Shown one piece after another: positions 4,973-11,937 of a DNA stretch of 36,165 bases (position 1 is the stretch's first letter; every line of letters starts with the position of its first letter). The stretch is taken from the IMG/VR virus record IMGVR_UViG_3300047462_000078, positions 1-36,165 of that record; one strand, given 5' to 3'. The translations under genes and the position numbers were made by a program. Source of the stretch: a virus. The notes under the pieces were generated by a model that worked only from the letters and a program-made list of their open reading frames with translations, was not told the DNA's origin and made no database searches.

Positions 4973-5285
4973 GACTTTGTAGTTCTCCTTCACGATCCTT
5001 TTGAATTTCTTGAGCTAGCTTTAAAGCTTTCTTTTTTTTACCCTCAAGAACGAGCTTAAGCAGACTTCCCAGGCTTTCTCCATAGTATCGGTAATTGAAC
5101 CAATGGTCTCTTCGCATCTCTTTAGTGGTCTTATCTGCCGTAAAGACTTGAACAGAAAGTTCTTCACCATTCTCTACAGAGATTTTGTAGGCGTGTGTTG
5201 AGCCACAGTCACAGCAAGTTAAGTGAAATAGCTCACCACTAGGCTGAATCCAGCTTCGACCGTTAGTTATGTTGTCAATCTCCAC
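4953..5285 (-). CDS. Small phage protein with a CCDCGSTH zinc-binding motif
   Basis: I start at GTG 5285, because AGGAGG lies 4 bases upstream and overlaps the stop of the preceding micropeptide (5294). The longer ORF from ATG 5306 would overlap that peptide. The protein carries WIQPSGELFHLTCCDCGSTH (about residues 12-31), the signature of a common small-protein family of phages with the motif CCDCG.xH, followed by strands and NYRYYGESLGSL. A basic helix follows (LEGKKKKALKLAQEIQK). The three clustered Cys and the His probably bind a metal. The family function is unknown. Confidence 0.7.
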   Translation of the reverse strand: MEIDNITNGRSWIQPSGELFHLTCCDCGSTHAYKISVENGEELSVQVFTADKTTKEMRRDHWFNYRYYGESLGSLLKLVLEGKKKKALKLAQEIQKDREGELQSHEISAS

Positions 5286-5293
5286 ATTTCCTC

Positions 5294-5374
5294 CTATAGG
5301 AAGCACAAGCTAAGTATCACCAATAGTATGAAGATAAGAAGTATCCCGTTAAATGTCTCTTCATGCTTTTCCAT
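5294..5374 (-). CDS. 26-residue membrane micropeptide
   Basis: The ATG at 5374 has a very strong ribosome binding site (GAGGAGGG) 4 bases upstream, inside the end of the preceding gene, which it overlaps by 14 bases. The peptide is MEKHEETFN followed by a hydrophobic span (GILLIFILLVILSLCFL), so a single-pass membrane peptide with its charged end first. Its stop codon provides part of the ribosome binding site of the next gene. It is the second such micropeptide in the left arm, and its sequence is unrelated to that at 3189. Confidence 0.6.
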   Translation of the reverse strand: MEKHEETFNGILLIFILLVILSLCFL

Positions 5375-5594
5375 GTTCCCTCCTCGATGTCCACCCTCTT
5401 CCCTCGATCATTGGGTGGTTTTCCGCGCCCTTCCTTACATTGATAAGGTAGTCGAGTCTAAGACTTAACTCGTTAAGAACAGTCTTCTCGAGAGCATCGA
5501 CTGTCTTTCCCTCTAAAATAGCCGCCACTCTGGCCTTAAGACCTTTAAAAGCCTGAATAGCCCTGTTATTGTTTTGACGTTCAGTTGAGTTCAT
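5361..5594 (-). CDS. Hypothetical helical protein, 77 aa
   Basis: The start at 5594 overlaps the end of the upstream gene by 14 bases. The protein is highly charged and predicted helical: NNNRAIQAFKGLKARVAAIL, then VDALEKTVLNELSLRLDYLI. A C-terminal ENHPMIEGRGW resembles a segment found in other small phage proteins of unknown role. It lies in the leftward group from 5987 to 4310. Confidence 0.6.
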   Translation of the reverse strand: MNSTERQNNNRAIQAFKGLKARVAAILEGKTVDALEKTVLNELSLRLDYLINVRKGAENHPMIEGRGWTSRREHGKA

Positions 5595-5835
5595 ACTTCT
5601 CCTTCGTGATTTTCTTCATCATCTCGATACAGTGGTCTGCCAGAAGTCTGAGCTCAGACTCATTGAGAAGAAACGCGCACGTCTCTTTAGACTGATAAGG
5701 AGTCACGAGAAACGCGGCACACCCGTAGGTTAGCTCATCACAAAGTGTGAGTTCCGCATCCCCCTCTACTTTCGGGTTATGCTTAAGTAGAGGCTCCACA
5801 ATTAAGTAAAGATCCCTAGAACCTGCTATGTTCAC
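5581..5835 (-). CDS. Hypothetical protein, 84 aa
   Basis: The gene overlaps the upstream gene by 4 bases and the downstream gene by 14. The sequence suggests a mixed fold, with strands at ELTLCDELTYGCAAFLV and a C-terminal helix (NESELRLLADHCIEMMKKITKE). No motif or family is recognised. Confidence 0.6.
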   Translation of the reverse strand: MNIAGSRDLYLIVEPLLKHNPKVEGDAELTLCDELTYGCAAFLVTPYQSKETCAFLLNESELRLLADHCIEMMKKITKEKYELN

Positions 5836-5987
5836 TGCGTTTCTCCTCTGTATTTTGCTATTAACTCAATGCGACGGTTTTCAAACTCAGTTAAAGTGCG
5901 TTGAGGTTTCCATAAAAAGAATCCTAACAAAAATTCTTCCCAGAGTAGACGACGCTCGGCTTTTGCTATCGCTTTTTCTTTTTTCAC
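5832..5987 (-). CDS. Hypothetical protein, probable GTG leaderless start
   Basis: An ATG at 6026 lies upstream of the -10 of the promoter at 5997-6025, so it cannot be on that transcript. The first start codon after the expected transcription start (near 5990) is the GTG at 5987, giving 51 residues with almost no leader and no ribosome binding site. The product is basic and helical (VKKEKAIAKAERRLLWEEF), followed by RTLTEFENRRIELIAKYRGE. It opens the leftward group ending at 4310. Confidence 0.5.
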   Translation of the reverse strand: MKKEKAIAKAERRLLWEEFLLGFFLWKPQRTLTEFENRRIELIAKYRGETQ

Positions 5988-5996
5988 TATGTAATA

Positions 5997-6029
5997 ATTA
6001 TATCCTGTGTATACGCAGTTGTACACAAC
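5997..6029 (-). promoter_or_regulatory. Leftward promoter of the TGTACA family, with a GTTGT-AC-ACAAC palindrome
   Basis: TGTACA (6020-6025, leftward) is followed after 17 bp by TATAAT (5997-6002). The hexamer lies in GTTGTACACAAC (6018-6029), the same 12-bp inverted repeat as at 643-654. Both these members also share GCGTATAC in the spacer. Confidence 0.7.
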
Positions 6030-6203
6030 CTTATTTCTCTTTTGTGCACTAGTCCAACTTTCTGTTTAACATGTGGAACAAGATATGATTAAATTATTAA
6101 ATGTAGTAGGGCCAAGGCCCTTGCTCCACGGTTTGGACAAGAAAGCCTTCAGCCATCCAGGGCTATAGCTGGAGCATAAACCGATTGATAGCGAAGGTGT
6201 CAC

Positions 6204-6485
6204 ATGGACTGTTGTCTTCTTTCTGGTGAAGAGGTTGGCCAACTCGATAACTACGGGATTGAGCCAAATCACGAGAATCATGTTCATGTTCCTGTCGAAC
6301 AAGCCATGAGAGGTATTCAGGATGAAACCTATAGACTCGTTCGCGGAAAGCACGGTCGTAACTACATCACTCTCGAAAAAACATACTTCTTGAAACGGAC
6401 GCCGTCGGGTGGAAGAGGCGGAATCCACATCATTCAACGGGTTATCAGTAACCATATAACGGAACTGAAACCCTTAAAGTTTTGA
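6204..6485 (+). CDS. Hypothetical protein at the start of the late operon
   Basis: ATG 6204 follows AAGG at workable spacing. The protein (93 aa) contains a His/Asn-rich segment (NHENHVHVPVEQAMRG) and strands around YRLVRGKHGRNYITLEKTYF. Its codon use fits the downstream genes, and it ends 9 bp before the small-terminase candidate. No family is recognised. The region 6030-6203 contains no convincing gene and no clear rightward promoter. Confidence 0.5.
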   Translation: MDCCLLSGEEVGQLDNYGIEPNHENHVHVPVEQAMRGIQDETYRLVRGKHGRNYITLEKTYFLKRTPSGGRGGIHIIQRVISNHITELKPLKF

Positions 6486-6494
6486 GGTCAAACT

Positions 6495-6944
6495 ATGGGA
6501 TACAGCGACTCGCAGTACAGTATGGACCCTATAGATACTCCAATTCCTCGCAGAAAGGAAAGGCGTATCACGAGAAAAAATGCTTTTTCCCTGTCCAGAG
6601 CGTACAAGATGGAGTTGGGTAAGCCTGTTTCTCAGGCAGTTAAGGAGAAGCTCTCCTTAGAGGATGGTGCCTCTTACGCGGAAGCCATTGCTCGTCAAGT
6701 CGTTCATAAGGCCATTGGTATGGTTAAGGACGACGAACTCGACTTCTGTGCAATCAAAGAGCTGCGTGAGACGACTGAGGGTAAGACGGCCGACAAGATT
6801 ATTGCCGCCGGAACCAACAGTGAGCTCGAGAATCTGGCTAAGATTATGGCGGGGGAGCCTGCTAAGCCGGATGGTGAAGAGGATGAAGCTACTGTCGGGG
6901 ATGATGAAACAGAGAGTGCCGAGGAGGCATTCCATGCGGATTAA
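6495..6944 (+). CDS. Putative terminase small subunit
   Basis: The position directly upstream of the large subunit suggests the DNA-recognition partner of the packaging motor. The N-terminus is basic (RRKERRITRKNAF). The middle carries SYAEAIARQVVHKAIGMVKDDELDFCAIKELRETTEGKTADK, the alternation seen in small terminase-like phage proteins where a helix ends in A-I-K-E-x-x-x-x-x-E-G-K; quoted over positions 6660-6800. The C-terminus is strongly acidic (DGEEDEATVGDDETES). Start ATG 6495 follows GAGGT. There is no obvious classical helix-turn-helix, so the assignment relies partly on context. Confidence 0.6.
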   Translation: MGYSDSQYSMDPIDTPIPRRKERRITRKNAFSLSRAYKMELGKPVSQAVKEKLSLEDGASYAEAIARQVVHKAIGMVKDDELDFCAIKELRETTEGKTADKIIAAGTNSELENLAKIMAGEPAKPDGEEDEATVGDDETESAEEAFHAD

Positions 6945-7311
6945 TGGCGGTCATTCTGTTTTGAATGATTCTAAGTTTCATGACACTCTCTATCATGGAA
7001 CTACTCAGATGCATTATAATGACGGGATTAAAACCGAGGGTTTAAAAGCCTCTAAACATGAAACCGGTCACGGAGCTGTTCACGTAACTACAGACCCTGA
7101 TATGGCTAAGGAATATGCTCACTATAAGGCTGAAGAAAACGGATCTCATCCAATAGTTCTTCACATTAATCGAAATCATCCCTCAGTAAGAGGATTCAGC
7201 AAAGATTTAGATATCCATACCCCCGTTGAAAGAGGAGTAGCTTTTCACACTGAAAATGACATTCCTCGTAACGCCATTAAAAAAGTTCAAAGACTTAAGA
7301 AAGAATACTAG
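6934..7311 (+). CDS. ADP-ribosyltransferase-fold protein (putative)
   Basis: The gene overlaps the end of the small-terminase candidate by 11 bases and starts at ATG 6934 after GAGGAGG. The 125-residue protein has the layout of the ADP-ribosyltransferase/Tpt1-like fold. There is LYHGTT near residue 19 (the NAD-binding His), an I..GL segment, the strand AVHVTTDPDMAKEYA near 48-62, and HPIVLHIN. Near the end, ERGVAFHTENDIPRNAIKKV could supply the third-motif glutamate. Phages use such enzymes to modify host proteins, and some package them in the head. Its codons are AT-richer than those of the terminase. Catalysis is inferred, not shown. Confidence 0.6.
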   Translation: MRINGGHSVLNDSKFHDTLYHGTTQMHYNDGIKTEGLKASKHETGHGAVHVTTDPDMAKEYAHYKAEENGSHPIVLHINRNHPSVRGFSKDLDIHTPVERGVAFHTENDIPRNAIKKVQRLKKEY

Positions 7312-7313
7312 TT

Positions 7314-8627
7314 GTGGGAATCTTTAAAAAGTTTGGCTATAAAGCTCACAACTTCATTAAGAGACATCCCAGTCAGGACAAGAAGTACACGCTCCTCGAA
7401 GGGTCGGTTAGAAGCTCTAAGACATTTGCTGTTGATGCCAAGCTTCTTCTTCAGCTCTGTACCTACAACGTACAGGGTAAGCGGGTGATCTGCGGAGCTA
7501 CAAAGCAAACCGTCTACAAGAACATGCTACTCGACATTTTCCAGGTTGTAGGAAAAAAGAACTACTCCTACAACCGGGCATCTGGGGAATTGTGGCTTTT
7601 TGGAGTTCAATGGTTTATCATCGGAGCTCGAGATGAGGCTTCCTATAAGAACATCTTAGGAATGACCATCGGTATCGCCCTCTGTGATGAGTGGACTGAG
7701 TTTCCTCGCTCGTTCACGATGCAGTTGTTTCTCAGACTTTCTCCTCCAGGTTCAAGGCTTTATGCCACCACTAACCCCGGTACTCCTCAGCACTATCTGT
7801 TTACTGAAGTCATCAATAATGAGAACTTTGAGCCAGACCTCGAAGTTATTCACTTTACTTTAGAAGACAACCCAAACATCGAACCTGCTCAAAAGCGGCA
7901 GATCATTGCTTCTCAAAAGGGTGTCTACTACCAGCGGTATATTCTCGGGCTGTGGGTAGTCGCGGAAGGGGCCATTTATAAGGACTCCTGGTCGGAAGAC
8001 TTAGTCTACTCTAGAGAGCTTAACGAGGATGTGGTCAATGAGGCGAATCGACAACTACTCGAAAAACGACCTCTATCTCTTTATGGTGCTGGTGGCTACG
8101 CTAGTCATGTTATATCTATTGACTACGGTACTCACAATCCATGTGTCTTTCTGGAGATGTTTGATGATGGAGATCGCGTCTGGGTAGACCGAGAGTACTA
8201 CTGGGATTCAGTTAGAGAAATGAGGCAAAAGACAGACTCTGAGTACGCGGATGACTTAGAGCAGTTTATAGCCTCTTCAAGAGCTATAGGAATCAACAAT
8301 CCCAAGATCATCGTTGATCCTAGCGCTGCAAGCTTTAAGACAGAACTTGTTAAGAGAGGTCTTTGGGTCGTAGACGCCGATAACGATGTTGAGACTGGCA
8401 TACACCGTGTTTCTGAGCTTATGGCTTGTAAGGTTTTACGGATTGAGAATGGCTGTACTAATCTTCGTCGCGAGAATGGTCTAATTTCGTGGGATAAGAA
8501 AGCCTCAGAAAAAGGCAAAGAAGTCCCAGTGAAAGTTAACGACCACGCCCCCGACGCTGAGAGATATGGGCTTATGGACCTATTCCCTGAGTGGAGAATA
8601 GTCAATCTCCTAGAAAAGGCGGCCTAA
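7314..8627 (+). CDS. terL: Terminase large subunit
   Basis: This is the ATPase and nuclease of the DNA packaging motor. The start is GTG 7314, 2 bases after the preceding stop. The ATPase half has a Walker A-type loop GSVRSSKT (about residues 30-37) and a Walker B strand ending IGIALCDEW (about 118-127). It also has an ATTNPG coupling motif (about 142-147). The nuclease half shows the acidic clusters expected of the RNase H fold: SIDYGT (about 267), KIIVDPSA (about 333) and NDHAPDAERY (about 409). The length (437 aa) and motifs fit the PBSX/Terminase_3 group. It acts at the portal vertex with the protein of gene 9840. Confidence 0.93.
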   Translation: MGIFKKFGYKAHNFIKRHPSQDKKYTLLEGSVRSSKTFAVDAKLLLQLCTYNVQGKRVICGATKQTVYKNMLLDIFQVVGKKNYSYNRASGELWLFGVQWFIIGARDEASYKNILGMTIGIALCDEWTEFPRSFTMQLFLRLSPPGSRLYATTNPGTPQHYLFTEVINNENFEPDLEVIHFTLEDNPNIEPAQKRQIIASQKGVYYQRYILGLWVVAEGAIYKDSWSEDLVYSRELNEDVVNEANRQLLEKRPLSLYGAGGYASHVISIDYGTHNPCVFLEMFDDGDRVWVDREYYWDSVREMRQKTDSEYADDLEQFIASSRAIGINNPKIIVDPSAASFKTELVKRGLWVVDADNDVETGIHRVSELMACKVLRIENGCTNLRRENGLISWDKKASEKGKEVPVKVNDHAPDAERYGLMDLFPEWRIVNLLEKAA

Positions 8628-8845
8628 TGCTAAGCCCCTTAGAAGTTAACTGTCCCCATCAAAACTCAAACCTAACTAACTGCGGTGCTGGAGTTGGAGA
8701 GCCTTGTAGGTGGGACTGTCTAAATCCAGTAGAACTCTATCACGCTGAGAGACTTGAGGTTGCAGATGAGCTATCTAAAGGCAAAGGCGCAGAGCCTAGC
8801 GTAGAGGATTTTAATTTAGCAGTAGAAAGGTCGGACCTCATATGA
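8627..8845 (+). CDS. Small cysteine-motif protein (putative zinc binder)
   Basis: Start ATG 8627 overlaps the terminase stop (TAATG); a longer frame from 8591 lies inside the terminase. The 72-residue protein carries CPHQ near residue 9, then CGAGVGEPCRWDC and YHAERL. This spacing resembles small phage zinc fingers of the type C..C.A..GEPC....H..R. The rest is an acidic helix (ERLEVADELSKG). It overlaps the next gene by ATGA. Possible roles in packaging or DNA binding are unproven. Confidence 0.6.
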   Translation: MLSPLEVNCPHQNSNLTNCGAGVGEPCRWDCLNPVELYHAERLEVADELSKGKGAEPSVEDFNLAVERSDLI

Positions 8846-9246
8846 TTCCTTGGGGAGAATCTGCACTAAAGCAAGCAAACGACGCCATTGAAGAGGACGC
8901 TCATCCAGTTAAACCTTTCCATGACGTTCTTCGCAGTCATGGTTTTAAGCCTCGCGGCTCTGAACACATTGATGGCGTTCGCCACAATACCTACGTGAAG
9001 CCAAACCCTGGCGGCGGTGAAGAGAAGGTCGTTATCAAGCATACCCAGAAGATGGGCCCTGACTTTGGAAAGACCGATACTGAGACTCATTCTGGTGATC
9101 CTGAGGCTGGAATTCCTCGGTATAACAACAGTCCTGAGAAACTTGATCGAAACATCCATGCTCAGTCTTATCGAGCCCCAGAAGGTCTTCCTTCTAAGAT
9201 GAAGCCAGGAGAAATCAAAGAGTACGCCAAGAAGATTAAGGAGTAG
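8842..9246 (+). CDS. Small head-operon protein with an HxxLRxxGFxP module
   Basis: The 134-residue protein starts at ATG 8842, overlapping the previous stop. Residues 4-15 (WGESALKQANDA) match a segment in the scaffold part of the protease gene (GESVLKQANDS, near 14872). Residues 22-60 contain AHPVKPFHDVLRSHGFKPRG, then NTYVKPNPGG and EEKVVIKH, a module shared with the genes at 9550 and 12983. The strand pattern after GFKPRGSEH recalls the HicA/dsRBD-like fold, though the match is weak. The C-terminal 60 residues are polar. I infer a protein carried in the prohead. Confidence 0.6.
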   Translation: MIPWGESALKQANDAIEEDAHPVKPFHDVLRSHGFKPRGSEHIDGVRHNTYVKPNPGGGEEKVVIKHTQKMGPDFGKTDTETHSGDPEAGIPRYNNSPEKLDRNIHAQSYRAPEGLPSKMKPGEIKEYAKKIKE

Positions 9247-9250
9247 CTTA

Positions 9251-9550
9251 ATGCCAATCCCCATGGGTTCCTCTGCTTACAATCTTCCTATCATAGGGGA
9301 TTCTGGCGAGTTTGACAGTCTGGCCAAGCCTTTTCATACTTCTTTAAAGCAGGACCCAGACGGCGGCTGGGGTACCGGTCTTAGTCTTCATCCCCTTGAA
9401 AAAGGAGAGAGAAGCCCTTCTTTAGGACACGACGCCGAGGATGCTATAGTTGATGACAAGCGCTTTACCGAGTCTCTTCACGCTCGTAAAGATGATGGTC
9501 GCTTTATTCTTTCTAGTGGAAAGACTAAGAACAGCAGGAGAAAAACCTAA
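9251..9550 (+). CDS. Hypothetical small head-operon protein
   Basis: This 99-residue protein is polar and low in hydrophobic residues, with MGSSAYNLPIIGDSGEFD at the start and LAKPFHTSLKQD near residues 24-35. The latter loosely matches the KPFHDVL segment of the preceding gene. The central part is Gly/Asp-rich (DPDGGWGTGLSLHPLEKGE) and the end is basic (SGKTKNSRRKT). The stop overlaps the next ATG (TAATG). No family is recognised. Confidence 0.55.
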   Translation: MPIPMGSSAYNLPIIGDSGEFDSLAKPFHTSLKQDPDGGWGTGLSLHPLEKGERSPSLGHDAEDAIVDDKRFTESLHARKDDGRFILSSGKTKNSRRKT

Positions 9551-9822
9551 TGGCTATCGATGGTGGTTATTCTGTTCTTAACGATGCTCATCCTATTAAG
9601 CCTTATCACAATGTTCTTCGAGAAAAAGGATATGCTCCTTCATCTGGACAAACTAGATATGAAGGCAGTGATGAACGCCAAAACACTTATCACAATAAAC
9701 AAAACCCTGAAAAACCTTTAGTGACAATATTTAGTCACTCTGAAAAAGGAATTAGTGGTAGTACTGGAGGTAATAAAAACTTTAAAACTCCTGCTGGATT
9801 AAAGAGAAGTTTAAAAGATTAA
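9550..9822 (+). CDS. Small head-operon protein, paralogue of the 8842 gene module
   Basis: The 90-residue protein begins with IDGGYSVLNDAHPIKPYHNV, which matches both the ADP-ribosyltransferase-like protein (INGGHSVLND) and the 8842 protein (DAHPVKPFHDVLR). The module continues with LREKGYAPSSG, RQNTYHNKQNPEKP and LVTIFSH. The DNA is clearly AT-richer than the terminase and portal genes on either side. A ribosome binding site lies in the stop of the previous gene. It is likely a recently duplicated or acquired accessory protein of the head. Confidence 0.6.
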   Translation: MAIDGGYSVLNDAHPIKPYHNVLREKGYAPSSGQTRYEGSDERQNTYHNKQNPEKPLVTIFSHSEKGISGSTGGNKNFKTPAGLKRSLKD

Positions 9823-9839
9823 AAGAAAGGACTTAGCTA

Positions 9840-11501
9840 ATGGCACCCAAGAAGACAGCTGTAAAATTGTCTAGTGGACCAAAGGCTAAGCCTAGCTCTA
9901 AAAGAAATCGTCCTCTTCCTAAGAATGATGATCAAAACTACGTAAGAGGAATAGCTACCGACTCTTACAGCAACGCCCCAGCTAGACTTGGTGACGGTAC
10001 CCCTAACTTAGCCCAAGCTGGCCAGTATCCTTTGATTCGCCTTACTGAAGACTATCCCCTAATTTTGAGTTTGTACCGCAGCTCATGGGTTATTCGTAAA
10101 GTAATCGATCAGTTTGCTGAAGACATCTACAAATCATTCCCAATCTTAGACACTGAGCTATCTCCTGAACAAGTTAACATGTTCAACAAGGTAGTCAAAG
10201 ATACCGCTACTCTGTCTAAGTTAAGGACAGCTCGTAAGTGGGGTAGACTCTTTGGTGGAGCCGCCTGCGTCATAGTCATCGACGGTCATGATGATCTGAT
10301 GCAGCCTCTAAATCTAGACGACATTAATCTGGGAACTTATAAGGGGCTCATACCCTTAGACCGCTGGTCGGGAATTATCCCTGGTCCTCAGATCAACAGT
10401 AACATTCAAGACCCGACTAGCTTTGGCCTGCCGACTTACTATAACGCCATCATGGACTCAGGCAACGTCAATATACACCACAGTCGGATTCTTCGGTTTA
10501 CTGGCCGAGAGCTTCCTCAGTGGGAAGTTCAGGTTGAACTCTATTGGGGAATGTCTGAAGTAGAGATTGTGTTTGATGAGCTTCGTAAGAGAGACTACAG
10601 TTCTTGGAACATCGTCTCTCTACTGACTAGAGCTCAGATTCTTTCTATTGTAGAGCCTCAACTGGCCACATTGATGTCTGGCGCTGGTGGGACTAACAAG
10701 TCTTACAATAACTTTGCGTCTCGTATGTCTGAGATTAGTACTCTTCTCAACAATCAGGGGTTGCTGGTCCTCGGCAAGGACGGCCACTTAGAACAGACTC
10801 AGTATGGATTTGGTGGCGTTTCTGAGATGTACCACGAATTCATGAAGGACTTAGCCGCTGCCTGCGAGATTCCTTATGAGCTTATCTTTGGCCGCGAAGG
10901 CGGTTTAAGCAACACTGGTGAGTCGGGACTCCAGCTCTACTATGATAAAGTAGACCAGAAGAGAACCAGTGAAGACGGGGCCATCATCGACAAGCTCCTG
11001 CCTATTATCGCTATGAGCACCTGGGGAATGGTCCCAGATGACCTAGAATACCACTGGGCGCCGACTCGTACCATGACCGAGCGAGAACGCATGGACATGG
11101 CCACAGTGACTACAAACACCGTGGTTCAAGCCTACAATGCCGATCTACTGACCAAGAAAGAAGCTCGCACAGAGCTTATGCAGGCCAGCAAGAGAAACGG
11201 CTTCGCAACCAACATTACTCAAGCGGCCATTGAAGCTACTCCTGATAAGTTTGCCAGTGAGATCGGCTTAGATCAGATGGAGCTCGAGCAGGAAATAGCA
11301 GGAGAAGCGCCAGGGGAACAGCAAGAAGGGGGTGATCAAGATCAAGAGGCTAAGGAGCCTCCTAGGGTTGGTGACAAACCCAAGGGCACTAAGCACGAGT
11401 TAAGAGATTCGGCTAAGTACCTTACAGATTCCGCTCCTAAAGATGCGGATAGCCTGCTTGAGTGGATGCTTGGAAAAATCAATTCTTGGAGGATTAAGTG
11501 A
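9840..11501 (+). CDS. Portal protein, DUF1073 family
   Basis: This 553-residue protein forms the ring at the capsid vertex through which DNA passes. It matches the DUF1073 portals. An early region has YPLILSLYRSSWVIRKVIDQFAED (positions about 10060-10130), then RKWGRLFGGAACVIVIDG, and a central LDRWSGI. Toward the C-terminal half are EMYHEFMKDLAAACEIPYE and LIFGREGGLSNTGESGLQLY, and the end is acidic (EAPGEQQEGGDQDQEAKE). The start ATG follows AAAGGA. The next gene begins immediately after its stop. Confidence 0.92.
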   Translation: MAPKKTAVKLSSGPKAKPSSKRNRPLPKNDDQNYVRGIATDSYSNAPARLGDGTPNLAQAGQYPLIRLTEDYPLILSLYRSSWVIRKVIDQFAEDIYKSFPILDTELSPEQVNMFNKVVKDTATLSKLRTARKWGRLFGGAACVIVIDGHDDLMQPLNLDDINLGTYKGLIPLDRWSGIIPGPQINSNIQDPTSFGLPTYYNAIMDSGNVNIHHSRILRFTGRELPQWEVQVELYWGMSEVEIVFDELRKRDYSSWNIVSLLTRAQILSIVEPQLATLMSGAGGTNKSYNNFASRMSEISTLLNNQGLLVLGKDGHLEQTQYGFGGVSEMYHEFMKDLAAACEIPYELIFGREGGLSNTGESGLQLYYDKVDQKRTSEDGAIIDKLLPIIAMSTWGMVPDDLEYHWAPTRTMTERERMDMATVTTNTVVQAYNADLLTKKEARTELMQASKRNGFATNITQAAIEATPDKFASEIGLDQMELEQEIAGEAPGEQQEGGDQDQEAKEPPRVGDKPKGTKHELRDSAKYLTDSAPKDADSLLEWMLGKINSWRIK

Positions 11502-11936
11502 GTGAATCTTCCTCTAGGTCATACTCCTCCAAGGCTTGCTCCTGACGTAAAGCATTTTAAAGGTCTTACCGTAGTTATCGAAAATCCTGTTGGAAGTATT
11601 CGATACGGTAAAGACTGGCATCATAAGATGCTCGACGACTACGGCTACATCGAAGGCTACGTAGGAGCAGACGGCGATGACGTCGACTGTTACCTTGGAA
11701 AACATCTTGAGGCCAGGAGGGTCTACGTTGTAAACCAGGGTGTGATGGGCAATCCTAGTGAATTTGATGAACACAAGGTGATGCTAGGGTATCCCTCAGA
11801 GTCATATGCAAAAAATCGCTATATAATCAATCATACCTCGGGTGCATCTATTTTCCAGTCAATCATCTTAATGACTGTAAGTAAGTTTAAAGAATGGTTA
11901 AAGACGGCAGATAAGTCTAAGCCTGCAGGAGTTTAG
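11502..11936 (+). CDS. InPase-like domain protein (inorganic pyrophosphatase-related)
   Basis: The 144-residue protein shows the pattern of the InPase domain described in polyvalent phage and plasmid proteins. It has FKGLTVVIENPVGSIRYGKD (about residues 19-38), YGYIEGYVGADGDDVDCYLG (about 47-66) and VYVVNQ. FDEHKVMLGYPS follows near residue 88. The clustered acids in GADGDDVD are the likely metal ligands. The gene uses GTG 11502 directly after the portal stop, with GGAGG about 9 bases upstream. It sits between portal and head-morphogenesis genes, where such domains are often found. Enzyme activity has not been shown here. Confidence 0.7.
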   Translation: MNLPLGHTPPRLAPDVKHFKGLTVVIENPVGSIRYGKDWHHKMLDDYGYIEGYVGADGDDVDCYLGKHLEARRVYVVNQGVMGNPSEFDEHKVMLGYPSESYAKNRYIINHTSGASIFQSIILMTVSKFKEWLKTADKSKPAGV

Positions 11937-11937
11937 A

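Noticed and set aside
6066-6203. Possible 27-residue gene starting at 6085
   Set aside because: The frame stops early, has no ribosome binding site and shows no link to a known protein. The neighbouring frames are no better.
8198-8605. Long minus-strand ORF within the terminase gene
   Set aside because: Shadow of the conserved terminase reading frame.
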